Below, one piece after another: positions 24,974-33,333 of a stretch of DNA of 64,000 nt. A program made the position numbers and the translations under genes. How positions within the stretch are numbered: the stretch's first letter is position 1; the number at the start of each line of letters is the position of its first letter. This stretch comes from JAWPMT01 sp965267435 (GTDB taxonomy: Bacteria; Bacteroidota; Bacteroidia; Cytophagales; Cyclobacteriaceae): the NCBI GenBank assembly GCA_965267435.1, contig OZ253960.1, forward strand, positions 6,200,001-6,264,000, written 5' to 3'. The notes below the pieces were generated by a model. That model was not told the DNA's origin and made no database searches. It saw only the letters and a program-made list of their open reading frames with translations.

Positions 24974-27340
24974 GTGAGGCGCCAGCGGATCTTCTTTCGA
25001 TGTCTGCCACCTTGGCGAGTGTTGGTCATGAGTTGGTTGATGGTAGCTTGTGGCGCGCCACAAGAGCAGGCCCCGCCTCCGACCAACAATCTTTTGGTTG
25101 GCCTATTTACGGAGGAGCAGGCCACTTCAGTGGAAGAGCTATTTGCAAGAGACTGCGCCAGCTGCCATGGAGCCAATCTCAGAGGCACGGAAGTGGGCAA
25201 TTCGCTTATTGGCGCACGATTTCAACAAAAATGGGGTGAGAAGAGTCTGGGTGACCTTTTTCGTCTGACGAAGAGCACTATGCCCTCTGGGAGACCAGAG
25301 GCTTATGATGATGAGACGTACGCCTCATTGTTGGCTTTCATCCTGAGGGCCAACAACTACCCTTCTGGTGACAAACCTCTACCGGCGACGGTAGCAGCGC
25401 TTGATCGATTGGCTTTTGGGCCCCCATCTCCGAAGAAGGTGATGGAGCGGTACTTTCGGCCTAAAGCCGTAGACAAAGGAGTCGAAACGATCGAGGGGGA
25501 CTGGCGCCAGCATCGTGCTGATGTTGGAAGTTCCAACTACTCCGCCCTTGATCAGATCAATCGGGAAAATGTTGGTCAGCTAAAAGTCGCATGGCGATGG
25601 AAGAGTGACAACTTTGGGCCCCAACCGGAATACTACTTCAAGGTCACTCCATTGATGGTCAACGGTGTCCTGTACTTCACTGCAGGCAGCCGCCGGGCGG
25701 TCATTGCTGCGGATGCCCGGACGGGGGAGACGCTCTGGATGCACACCTTGAACGAGGGCGAGCGGATGGCTTACACCCCTCGTCAAAACTCAGGACGGGG
25801 AGTGGCCTATTGGGAAGACGCGAATGGAAATGGCCGAGTGGTCTACATCACACCAGGCTATCAATTGATCGCATTGGATGCGAGGACCGGTCGCCGGATT
25901 CCAAGCTTCGGAGACGAAGGTATTGTAGATCTAAAAGTAGGACTAGGCGTCGATCCGATCACCTCTGCCGTCGGCTCAACATCGCCGCCGATCATCGTCA
26001 ATGGTGTCATCGTGATGGGCGCTTGTTTCCCTGCCGGGACGGCTCCCATATCCAGAAATGAAGTCCGTGGCGACATAATGGGCTACGATGTGCGTACCGG
26101 CCGGCAGCTGTGGACTTTTCACACCATCCCGCAAGAGGGGGAATGGGGTAACGATACATGGGAAAACGAAAGCTGGAAATACACGGGCAATACGGGGGCA
26201 TGGGCGCCATTGTCCGCCGATCCCGAATTGGGGTACGTGTACCTCCCCATGGAGGCGGCGACTGGTGACTACTATGGAGGACATCGCCTGGGGGACAATC
26301 TGTTCTCGCAATCGCTGGTTTGCCTGGACGCCAAAACAGGGAAGCGAGTGTGGCACTATCAGCTGATACATCACGACATATGGGATTACGACACGCCGTG
26401 TCCTCCGGTGCTGGCGGACATTACCGTCGATGGGCGCGATATCATGGCCGTAGTTCAAGTCACAAAGCAGGCTTTCACGTATGTCTTTGACCGGGTGACA
26501 GGTGAACCGGTGTGGCCCATAGAAGAGCGGCCTGTACCTCCCAGCGATGTGCCGGGTGAGCGAGCGTCACCGACACAACCTTTTCCCACGTGGCCGTTGC
26601 CCTTTGATCGGCAGAATTTTCACGACAGCCTCGTGATTGACTTCACACCCGAGATCAAAGCGGCAGCATTGGAGATCACGAAGAAGTTCAAAAAAGGCAA
26701 TCTCTATACCCCATTGGCGGTAGTAGATCCTCCAGAGACCTATGGGAGCATTGTACTCCCCGACCCTGTCGGCGGTGCCAATTGGCAGGGAGCAGTACTT
26801 GATAGGGAGACAAACATCATCTATGTATCATCCACCACCTCTATGCGGACGGCCGGTCTTCAAAAGGAACCGGAGGTCTCAGATATGAACTATATCGCCT
26901 GGTCCGGAGGATCCCGTGATGGGCCTTGGGGTCTGCCACTGGCTAAACCTCCATGGGGAAGGATCACCGCGATAGACCTCAACACTGGCGAGCACCTGTG
27001 GATGGTGCCCAATAGCGATGCGCCACAATGGCTGCGCGATCATCCCAAGCTGAAGGGCGTAGATCTACCGAGGACTGGGAATCCTGATCGAGTGGGCCTC
27101 CTCGTGACAAAGACGTTGCTCTTTGCCGGTGAGGGCTCGGGTCTCTATGCTGCCGCTGGTGGTGGGGGTAATGTTTTCCGAGCTTATGACAAGGCAACCG
27201 GAGAGATCGTCGCTGAGATCGAACTGCCCGCCAACCAGGCCGGAGTGCCGATGACGTACTCTGTCAATGGTAAGCAGTACATCATCGTGGCAGTCGGGGC
27301 ACAAGGCCATCCAGGAGAGCTTGTGGCTTTGAGCCTGTAG
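24974..27340 (+). CDS. Cytochrome c-PQQ-dependent dehydrogenase lipoprotein
   Basis: A 788-residue quinoprotein. The GTG at 24974 gives a lipoprotein signal with lipobox MVACG. A cytochrome c domain comes first, with haem motif CASCH near residue 60 and an axial methionine candidate in KSTMPSG. The eight-bladed quinoprotein propeller follows from ~residue 170 (ALDQINRENVGQLKVAWRW, LIALDARTGRR, AYDKATGEIVAEIELP, and the DYDTPCPPVL stretch). This architecture fits glucose/alcohol dehydrogenases that oxidise a sugar or polyol with PQQ in the periplasm and pass electrons through the haem to the respiratory chain. PQQ biosynthesis genes are not in the window. It is coupled to the amidohydrolase gene. 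Confidence 0.88.
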   Translation: MRRQRIFFRCLPPWRVLVMSWLMVACGAPQEQAPPPTNNLLVGLFTEEQATSVEELFARDCASCHGANLRGTEVGNSLIGARFQQKWGEKSLGDLFRLTKSTMPSGRPEAYDDETYASLLAFILRANNYPSGDKPLPATVAALDRLAFGPPSPKKVMERYFRPKAVDKGVETIEGDWRQHRADVGSSNYSALDQINRENVGQLKVAWRWKSDNFGPQPEYYFKVTPLMVNGVLYFTAGSRRAVIAADARTGETLWMHTLNEGERMAYTPRQNSGRGVAYWEDANGNGRVVYITPGYQLIALDARTGRRIPSFGDEGIVDLKVGLGVDPITSAVGSTSPPIIVNGVIVMGACFPAGTAPISRNEVRGDIMGYDVRTGRQLWTFHTIPQEGEWGNDTWENESWKYTGNTGAWAPLSADPELGYVYLPMEAATGDYYGGHRLGDNLFSQSLVCLDAKTGKRVWHYQLIHHDIWDYDTPCPPVLADITVDGRDIMAVVQVTKQAFTYVFDRVTGEPVWPIEERPVPPSDVPGERASPTQPFPTWPLPFDRQNFHDSLVIDFTPEIKAAALEITKKFKKGNLYTPLAVVDPPETYGSIVLPDPVGGANWQGAVLDRETNIIYVSSTTSMRTAGLQKEPEVSDMNYIAWSGGSRDGPWGLPLAKPPWGRITAIDLNTGEHLWMVPNSDAPQWLRDHPKLKGVDLPRTGNPDRVGLLVTKTLLFAGEGSGLYAAAGGGGNVFRAYDKATGEIVAEIELPANQAGVPMTYSVNGKQYIIVAVGAQGHPGELVALSL

Positions 27341-27928
27341 GAATGCCCAGGCACTATAGGGTAGGTTCGTAAGGATTCGATCCTTGGAGTCCACATGGCT
27401 TCGCCTAAGATAAGTCTTTCTGAATTTGCTAGTAGTCTGGTGTAACAATACTAGCGATGGAGAATTGGCTTGAATTGTGGAATTGTGGTTCGTGCCAATT
27501 CCTTCATACACAGTCGTGCCACAACACTTACGTGGAAAGCATCTTATCTCGAGTCCTTGGTGCCACTGAAATAGACTCGAAGTGATGTCTTTTCTCGGAA
27601 GACCTTGTATGGAGGAAAGATTTTTTGCTTCGTTTTTGATCTCTCAAAAATGAAGGCCAGCCTGGCAAGGCAGAAGGTAATACGGATGAATTGATATGAC
27701 ACCTATTGGCTTTTTCGTCAAGTATGGCAGAGGCGTTTCTCGCTTGGTTATGCAGAAGATGATGCGGGTAGAGTTTATGATATGAGACCTAGTTACTTTT
27801 CATTACGTATTTCAGAGACCTTCTCTTACAATTCAATGGTCTGATTCTACGATTCAACGATTGGAACTTCCAGTGGCGGCTTATGAGGGCGTTTTTAATG
27901 AAAAGACATCAAAAACACACTTTCACAC
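27341..27928 (+). other. 588-base gene-free stretch
   Basis: No convincing coding frame, RNA gene or strong hairpin was found. Frames here are short and interrupted. The composition is more AT-rich than the flanking genes towards 27800-27928, where the promoter of the small exported protein should lie. Confidence 0.4.
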
Positions 27929-28336
27929 ATGAGCAGACTTACATCAATCCTTGCAGTAGCCCTATTCATCGTCTCCACCAGCCTATTATCAGGTCAGGAG
28001 TTACCAAAAGATGGCATCCATATCAAAATGGATAACCACGACCTGACTTTGACAGCTGGCCAGGCTGAGGCGAAAGTATCTTACCTCAGATCAAAGCGAC
28101 TTCGAAAAGTGAAATTGGAGACGCCTTCTGTTCAGGCGCTGGCAGGTCTGGAAATTTCCATTGTGCCGATAGAAGGGGAAAACGACACTTATCTGTTGAC
28201 TGTGAAGTCTGACGGTAGTTTTGTAGGACCTAGCACGCTCATGATCGATGGCGTAGGTCGCTGGGGCCGGGAGACAAAAAGCACATCCTTTACCGTGAGC
28301 GGCGGAAGCGAAGCTCAGGTTAGCAAGAATCGCTGA
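27929..28336 (+). CDS. Small exported protein of unknown function
   Basis: A 135-residue protein with a Sec signal (hydrophobic to ~residue 20, cleavage near LSGQE). The mature part of about 110 residues is beta-rich and polar, with KMDNHDLTLTAGQ, LEISIVPIEGENDTYLL and a GRWGRETKS turn, suggesting a small immunoglobulin-like or cupredoxin-like sandwich. I recognise no family. It precedes a LytS/LytTR two-component pair by 82 bases, separated by a hairpin, and could be a sensed or regulated periplasmic factor. That link is inference only. Confidence 0.65.
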   Translation: MSRLTSILAVALFIVSTSLLSGQELPKDGIHIKMDNHDLTLTAGQAEAKVSYLRSKRLRKVKLETPSVQALAGLEISIVPIEGENDTYLLTVKSDGSFVGPSTLMIDGVGRWGRETKSTSFTVSGGSEAQVSKNR

Positions 28337-28372
28337 TTTACTTTAAATTAATTGGACTAATTGCGTTTTTTG

Positions 28373-28401
28373 AAATGGCGGGGATTGTCTCCTCGCCATT
28401 T
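28373..28401 (+). promoter_or_regulatory. Hairpin in the leader of the sensor kinase gene
   Basis: aaatggcgggg (28373-28383) pairs with cctcgccattt (28391-28401), 11 bp with one G-U pair. It is followed by gacgttttaac, a weak T-tract, and lies 18 bases before the kinase start. It could be a leaky terminator after the small exported protein or an attenuator. Confidence 0.45.
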
Positions 28402-28418
28402 GACGTTTTAACCCGAAG

Positions 28419-29471
28419 ATGATGAAGGTCTATAAGAAATATGGCTCCCGCATCCTCATTGCGCTGTTTATCTACTTCTTCTTTCATGTGAATAGTGCGC
28501 AGAATGCCAGTGAGATCATGACGTTTGGTCCGCTTGACGTGATCTTCACCTTCTACGTCATATTCATCGTACTGGGCATCCTGGAATTGCTCGACTGGCT
28601 GCTCCTGAGGATGGAGGCGCGCAATATGGATCTGACGCGTTACACGCAGCATGCTAAGTTGGTGGTCATTCTTACTCTGGCAGTCGCACCTTTCGTGGTT
28701 TTCTTTAGCTGGTTTTCCGAGTATGGCATTAAACCTCTGTTTGTTGTTTGCGACCCTCTTGTTAGCTTGGATTCATTCATCAGAATCACTTTCCAGGGGC
28801 AAGTGCTTGCGTGGCTAATTATAGGCGAGCGGATATTCAGAGTTACTCAGGATCAAGCCAAGCAAATGGAGAGAGACAAAGCGCTCATGCAAAAAGAGCT
28901 GTTACAAAGCCAATATGTGAACCTCAAAAATCAGGTCAACCCCCATTTCCTTTTCAATAGCTTTAGCGTGCTTCAATCCCTGATAGACACGAGGCCTTCG
29001 GAGGCTGGCAAATTCCTCGCCGAATTGTCCAAGATGTACCGCTACATACTAGACAACCGACAGGAGTCGATGAGTAGCATCGGCAAGGAGTTGGAGGTGC
29101 TGAAATCGTATCTCTATCTGCTGCAAATCAGGCATGAGGAGAGCTTGCAAGTGCATATTGAAATCGATCCGAGATATTATGATTGTTACGTGCCGACCCT
29201 CTCTTTTCAAATGCTCATTGAGAATGCGGAGAAGCACAACCAGTTTTCACATGCTGAGCCCCTTATAGTGAGAATCTATGTGGATGGCGAATATCTGGTA
29301 GTACGAAACAAAGTAAGGAGAAAGGGTGCTCACGAAGATTCCACGCGACTCGGCTTGGAAAATCTCCGAAGTCAGTATGAATTACAGACGGAGAAGTCTG
29401 TGATCATCACCCAGGACGAAGATTTCTTCACTGTGAAATTGCCCGTTCTCCATGGGTTGAGATTTGCATGA
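28419..29471 (+). CDS. LytS/YehU-type sensor histidine kinase
   Basis: A 350-residue membrane sensor of the His_kinase family (PF06580). Three or four membrane helices occupy residues ~10-135, with little periplasmic sequence, so the sensor senses within or near the membrane. A short coiled coil leads to the kinase core: NQVNPHFLFNSFSVLQSLI with the phosphorylated His (~176). The C-terminal ATPase lobe has FQMLIENAEKHN (N-box) and TRLGLENLRSQYEL. These kinases signal to LytTR response regulators, and the next gene is exactly that, overlapping by ATGA. Confidence 0.9.
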   Translation: MMKVYKKYGSRILIALFIYFFFHVNSAQNASEIMTFGPLDVIFTFYVIFIVLGILELLDWLLLRMEARNMDLTRYTQHAKLVVILTLAVAPFVVFFSWFSEYGIKPLFVVCDPLVSLDSFIRITFQGQVLAWLIIGERIFRVTQDQAKQMERDKALMQKELLQSQYVNLKNQVNPHFLFNSFSVLQSLIDTRPSEAGKFLAELSKMYRYILDNRQESMSSIGKELEVLKSYLYLLQIRHEESLQVHIEIDPRYYDCYVPTLSFQMLIENAEKHNQFSHAEPLIVRIYVDGEYLVVRNKVRRKGAHEDSTRLGLENLRSQYELQTEKSVIITQDEDFFTVKLPVLHGLRFA

Positions 29472-30223
29472 TGCAGGCATTGATTGTAGAGGACGAGCGT
29501 CTTTCCGCAGAGCGCCTGAAATCCCTGATCGCGAAAGTCGATCCCGAGATGGAGATTGCAGGCATACTCAATTCGGTCAGCAGTTCGAAGGAATGGCTCC
29601 GGGACAATAGCCCACCGGATGTCATGTTTCTCGACATTCAACTCAACGATGGGACGGGATTTGATCTGCTGTCGGAGGTCGAGGATTCCTGTCCTGTGAT
29701 ATTTACGACAGCCTACGACAACTACGCGATCAAGGCCTTCAAATTCAACAGCGTAGACTATCTCCTCAAGCCCATCGACGAAACTGAACTGGCATCGTCT
29801 ATCAAGAAACTAAAGCAGCAAGCGAGTGTGCCGACACCCCAGGAGCAGGACTTCGGCAAGCTACAAAAGATCATTACAGGAGACTTCAAGCAAAGGTTTC
29901 TCGTGAAACTGGGGGATCAATACCAGTCGGTGGTCATCCCTGAGATCTCTTACTTCGTCTATCAAGACGCCATGTGCTATGTGGTCGTCAAGGAGGGTAG
30001 GAAGTATCCCATCGACTACACCATGGATCAGTTGGAGGGACTGCTCAATCCCCTGGAGTTCTTTCGCATCAACCGTCAAATGTTGCTTTGTCTATCGGCG
30101 ATCAAAGAGATCCATAGCTACTTCAATAGTCGCTTGCTCTTACGACTTGCTCCTGATCACGAGGAGGACGTCATTGTCAGCCGCGATCGCGTAGGGGATT
30201 TTAAGCGTTGGATGGACTTGTAG
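29468..30223 (+). CDS. LytTR-family response regulator
   Basis: A 251-residue DNA-binding response regulator. The receiver domain (1-120) has the acidic pair in VEDERLSAERL, the phosphoacceptor Asp in VMFLDIQLNDG (~55), the Thr/Ser of FTTAYDNYAIKAF, and the Lys of DYLLKPID. The LytTR domain (~145-251) binds DNA through beta-strands; FLVKLGDQYQSV, FFRINRQMLL and the final DRVGDFKRWM are characteristic. It is partnered with the upstream kinase. Its target may be the small exported protein gene or an unlinked operon; no binding site was identified. Confidence 0.9.
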   Translation: MMQALIVEDERLSAERLKSLIAKVDPEMEIAGILNSVSSSKEWLRDNSPPDVMFLDIQLNDGTGFDLLSEVEDSCPVIFTTAYDNYAIKAFKFNSVDYLLKPIDETELASSIKKLKQQASVPTPQEQDFGKLQKIITGDFKQRFLVKLGDQYQSVVIPEISYFVYQDAMCYVVVKEGRKYPIDYTMDQLEGLLNPLEFFRINRQMLLCLSAIKEIHSYFNSRLLLRLAPDHEEDVIVSRDRVGDFKRWMDL

Positions 30224-30229
30224 AGTTTA

Positions 30230-30298
30230 GAATTTTGAGTGTCGAATTCTGAATTGTCGTTAAAACGAGGCATACTCAAAACTCAGAATTCAAAATTC
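30230..30298. terminator. Complex dyad between convergent genes, possible bidirectional terminator
   Basis: gaattttg (30230-30237) pairs with caaaattc (30291-30298), and aattctga (30245-30252) with tcagaatt (30283-30290). A small inner hairpin tcgtt/aacga lies near the centre. It fills the 76-base space between the LytTR and MscS genes, which converge. Confidence 0.4.
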
Positions 30299-30299
30299 A

Positions 30300-31124
30300 C
30301 TACAAATCCTTGTGCACGTGCACGTCCATCTGAGGGAATGGGATGTTGAGGCCCGCTGCGGCGAATGCCTTGTAGACCTTCTCATTCATATCGACCGTCA
30401 CCGCCCAGAAGTCACCGCTGTTGACCCACGCGCGCACCACAAAGTTGACGGAACTATCTGCCAACTCAGACAATGCGATGGCGGGCTCGGGATCCTGGAG
30501 GACGCGCTCATCGGCATCGAGTAATTTCCTGAGGGTGGATTTGGCCAAATCGGCATCATCACCATAGCCGATACCAAAGGTCCACTCGATTCGTCGCTGC
30601 GGCTCGGTGCTGAAATTGGTCATGGCCGCATTGGAGAGTGATCCATTGGGGATGAAGATGGTCTTGTTGTCGGGGGTTTTGAGGATGGTGTAGAATATCT
30701 GGATCTCGCGTACGGAGCCCAGGTGACCACCTGCATTGATGAAATCGCCGACTTTGAAGGGCTTCAGGAGGAGGATGATTACTCCTCCGGCGAAGTTCTG
30801 CAGTGTACCCTGTAAGGCAAGCCCCACCGCGAGTCCCGCTGCACCGATGATGGCTACGAAGCTCGTCATCTGCACTCCAACCATCCCGATGACCGATACA
30901 ATGAGCATGACCTTCAGCAGTGCGCTTGTCAGTGAGCGGAGAAATGGCGCGAGGGAGGGGTCTACGTTCCGTTTGTCCATCAGCCGGGCCATCCCGCGTA
31001 CCAACATTCGGATCACCCACAATCCTATGATTAGGGTAAGGATTGCACCTACCAATTGGGGGCCTGTGGTCCAGATTAGATCTAAAGCTTGTGAGGAGTA
31101 GTTTTCCAGGTCTGCCGTATTCAT
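30300..31124 (-). CDS. mscS: Small-conductance mechanosensitive channel (MscS family)
   Basis: A 274-residue channel close in length to E. coli MscS (286). The ATG at 31124 is preferred over a TTG at 31163. Three membrane helices occupy ~15-110. The pore helix TM3 is unmistakable: GAAGLAVGLALQGTLQNFAGGVIILLLKPFKVGD, with the Gly/Ala packing face. The beta domain (GSVREIQIFYTILKTPDNKTIFIPNG) and the cytoplasmic alpha/beta vestibule follow. It opens under membrane tension during hypo-osmotic shock to release solutes. It is convergent with the two-component pair and has no obvious operon partner. Confidence 0.92.
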   Translation of the reverse strand: MNTADLENYSSQALDLIWTTGPQLVGAILTLIIGLWVIRMLVRGMARLMDKRNVDPSLAPFLRSLTSALLKVMLIVSVIGMVGVQMTSFVAIIGAAGLAVGLALQGTLQNFAGGVIILLLKPFKVGDFINAGGHLGSVREIQIFYTILKTPDNKTIFIPNGSLSNAAMTNFSTEPQRRIEWTFGIGYGDDADLAKSTLRKLLDADERVLQDPEPAIALSELADSSVNFVVRAWVNSGDFWAVTVDMNEKVYKAFAAAGLNIPFPQMDVHVHKDL

Positions 31125-31256
31125 TTTTTGGATGGTTTTTGGGCTGACGAAGATAGGAATCAAAGGTGCCCGCTCGCAAAGCTTGGGTTGTTTTTTCCCG
31201 ATTAGTCCATGAGCAAAAAAACATGCCCACCGATCTACAGCGGAGGGGTCCTTGCA

Positions 31257-31352
31257 CCCGGGATAGAGGCGATACCCGACAAGGCCGTTGTCGGTTTCTT
31301 CACCGACAGAAGGGTTGGGCAGCGCGGTCGCAGGTAAAGCCGATAGCCCGAG
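31257..31352. repeat. Triple-hairpin REP-like intergenic element
   Basis: Three dyads lie in tandem in the 261-base gap between the MscS gene and the next: cgggata/tacccg (31259-31278), gtcggt/accgac (31290-31307, loop ttcttc) and gggc/gccc (31317-31349). It is GC-richer than its surroundings. The middle hairpin resembles, but does not clearly match, the repeat at 10837 and 18892. Confidence 0.45.
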
Positions 31353-31385
31353 AAGGTGCCCAAAAGGGACGGATCCTGTTCGCTG

Positions 31386-33302
31386 TTATTCCACCACCAA
31401 CACGCCCCGCATGATCATATGATGGCCTGGAAAGGTACATACATACTCATACCTTCCTGGTGTCCGTGGAGCGGTGAAGTAGATGCTCTCGACCTCATCG
31501 GGGTGGAGCAGATTAGTATGGGCAAGTATCTCATCCGACTTGGGAATGTAGCTGAGCGTCTCACCGTCCAGTCCAAGCTGTTGCGCGGCTTCACCTACCT
31601 CATCCGCCTTGCCGGGGTTCACGATAATCACATTGTGCAACATGTCATCGTTGTTCGCGAAGGTCCACTTTATCTTGTCTCCGGCTTTTACCCTGAATTC
31701 CGACTGGTCAAACTTCAATCCCGGCAGTGTTCCCAACTCTATCACTACGTCCGGCTTGTCCCAGTCTGCTGGTTGAGTGGTGACCCGAAGGCTTGAAGCC
31801 GTGGCCAGGGCATCGTCTCCAGTGGCGTCACTCACTATAGTACTGCCTTCAGGAACCTCGTTGAGCGTGTAGTAGCCGTAATCATTCAGTAGCTTGCTGG
31901 AAGCGGCATTTCTGACCCCTGATGCCCTTATTTCATAGACAAATCCCAGTCTGAATCGATCGATTGTTAGCTCCGCGGACATGCCATCATCAGCGACCTT
32001 AGCCTCACGGATAATTCTGCTTTCTTTTTGCTGCACGGGGCTTCCATAGAAGTGATGGTACAAATAAGTGAAATCGGTGATGGCGTATGAATCAGGGTTG
32101 GCCGCAGAGGCCTTATCGACAGGCTGCGTAAAGGTTATTTTGAACCCGTTGGGCTGCACCTGGACTGTTTTCATATCGAATGGCACTCTGCCGGTCCAGG
32201 TCAGTCGTTCCAAAGCATGGTCCTCCCCACCAGAGGAAGCCCAGCCTCTGGCAGTCTGCGCCACGTAGATGGCGTCCTTTTCCGGTGAATAACACAGCCG
32301 GATCACGCCAGATGAAAACCCCTCGACGAAGGGGAAGCAAATCCCCTGATACACGCCGTTGACCTTTTCCTGGTACACGCGCATGATCTTGCTATGTCCC
32401 TGGTCGCCCACCATCAGCTGCCCCTCAAACGGGCCCATTTTGTTGCTAAATACTTTGAAGTCGGAGGTAGAGATCCCCATCAACGTATGCGGGAACCAGA
32501 CCGAAGGTGGCTTCACGGCGGGAATGACTTCCTGGTAGTCGTACAGTGAGAGCCCAATGGTATCCACGATATCCTCCATCGTTATTTTCAATGGTGAATC
32601 GGGTTCGCCTGTCCATCTCAGTCCTTCGGGACTTCCTGCGAAATCACCATGTTCCAAATGGGTCATCCGCCCGGAGCCTACCCAGTCTCCCTGGTTCTCG
32701 GTGTAGAAGATGTCTCCGGCAGCGTTCACGCCAAAACCCGCAGGTGACCTCAGACCCGTGGCCCACGGCGTGACTTGTCCGTCTTCGGAGACCTTCAGCA
32801 TCCAGCCTCTCCATTTTGATTCGCTGACGCCCCTTCCTTTCCATCCCAGGTTGAGGGTGACGAGCATTTCACCATCCGGAAGGAAAAGAGGACCATACGA
32901 ATATTCATGATAGTTGCCGCTGAGTTCCCAGGTGGTGATTGGCTCATACAGGTCGGCCCTTCCATCTCCATTGGTATCCGTGATCTTCGTTAGTTCACCT
33001 CTCTGATTGGCATAAAAAGAACCATTTCTGAAAGCGAGCCCCAGGGGCTCATGCAGGCCATGCGCGAATCGCGAGAAAGTGGGATTTGCGCTCGCGGGAT
33101 TATCTATCAACCACAGCTCACCTCTACGTGTAATCACACCGAGCTGGCCCTTGTCATTGAAGGCTGCGCCTCCTCCCTCGAGGATCACACCCTCTGGGAG
33201 GTTGATCTTTTCGATGGTGTAGTAGCCTGCGTTTCGATTTTGTGCAAAACCAATCACTGCCCAGGTCAGCAGAGAAAAGCAAAGTAGGGATCTCTTGGTC
33301 AT
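31386..33302 (-). CDS. Secreted beta-propeller protein with C-terminal cupredoxin domain
   Basis: A 638-residue exported protein. The ATG at 33302 gives a clean signal peptide (cleavage near GFAQN); upstream codons are unlikely to be translated. The N-terminal ~400 residues form a sugar-dehydrogenase-like propeller (EPLGLAFRNGSFYAN, TDTNGDGRADLYEP, RSPAGFGVNAAGDIFYTENQGD). The last ~110 residues are a type I copper domain: a His ligand in MLHNVII, and CTFPGHHM near the C-terminus with Cys622, His and Met ligands. It likely transfers electrons from an oxidised sugar to copper in the periplasm. It lies 31 bases downstream of the DUF1080 gene in the same direction, so the two probably act on the same substrate. 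Confidence 0.82.
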   Translation of the reverse strand: MTKRSLLCFSLLTWAVIGFAQNRNAGYYTIEKINLPEGVILEGGGAAFNDKGQLGVITRRGELWLIDNPASANPTFSRFAHGLHEPLGLAFRNGSFYANQRGELTKITDTNGDGRADLYEPITTWELSGNYHEYSYGPLFLPDGEMLVTLNLGWKGRGVSESKWRGWMLKVSEDGQVTPWATGLRSPAGFGVNAAGDIFYTENQGDWVGSGRMTHLEHGDFAGSPEGLRWTGEPDSPLKITMEDIVDTIGLSLYDYQEVIPAVKPPSVWFPHTLMGISTSDFKVFSNKMGPFEGQLMVGDQGHSKIMRVYQEKVNGVYQGICFPFVEGFSSGVIRLCYSPEKDAIYVAQTARGWASSGGEDHALERLTWTGRVPFDMKTVQVQPNGFKITFTQPVDKASAANPDSYAITDFTYLYHHFYGSPVQQKESRIIREAKVADDGMSAELTIDRFRLGFVYEIRASGVRNAASSKLLNDYGYYTLNEVPEGSTIVSDATGDDALATASSLRVTTQPADWDKPDVVIELGTLPGLKFDQSEFRVKAGDKIKWTFANNDDMLHNVIIVNPGKADEVGEAAQQLGLDGETLSYIPKSDEILAHTNLLHPDEVESIYFTAPRTPGRYEYVCTFPGHHMIMRGVLVVE

Positions 33303-33333
33303 CACTCTAATGATAGTTTCGGGTTGTGATTGA

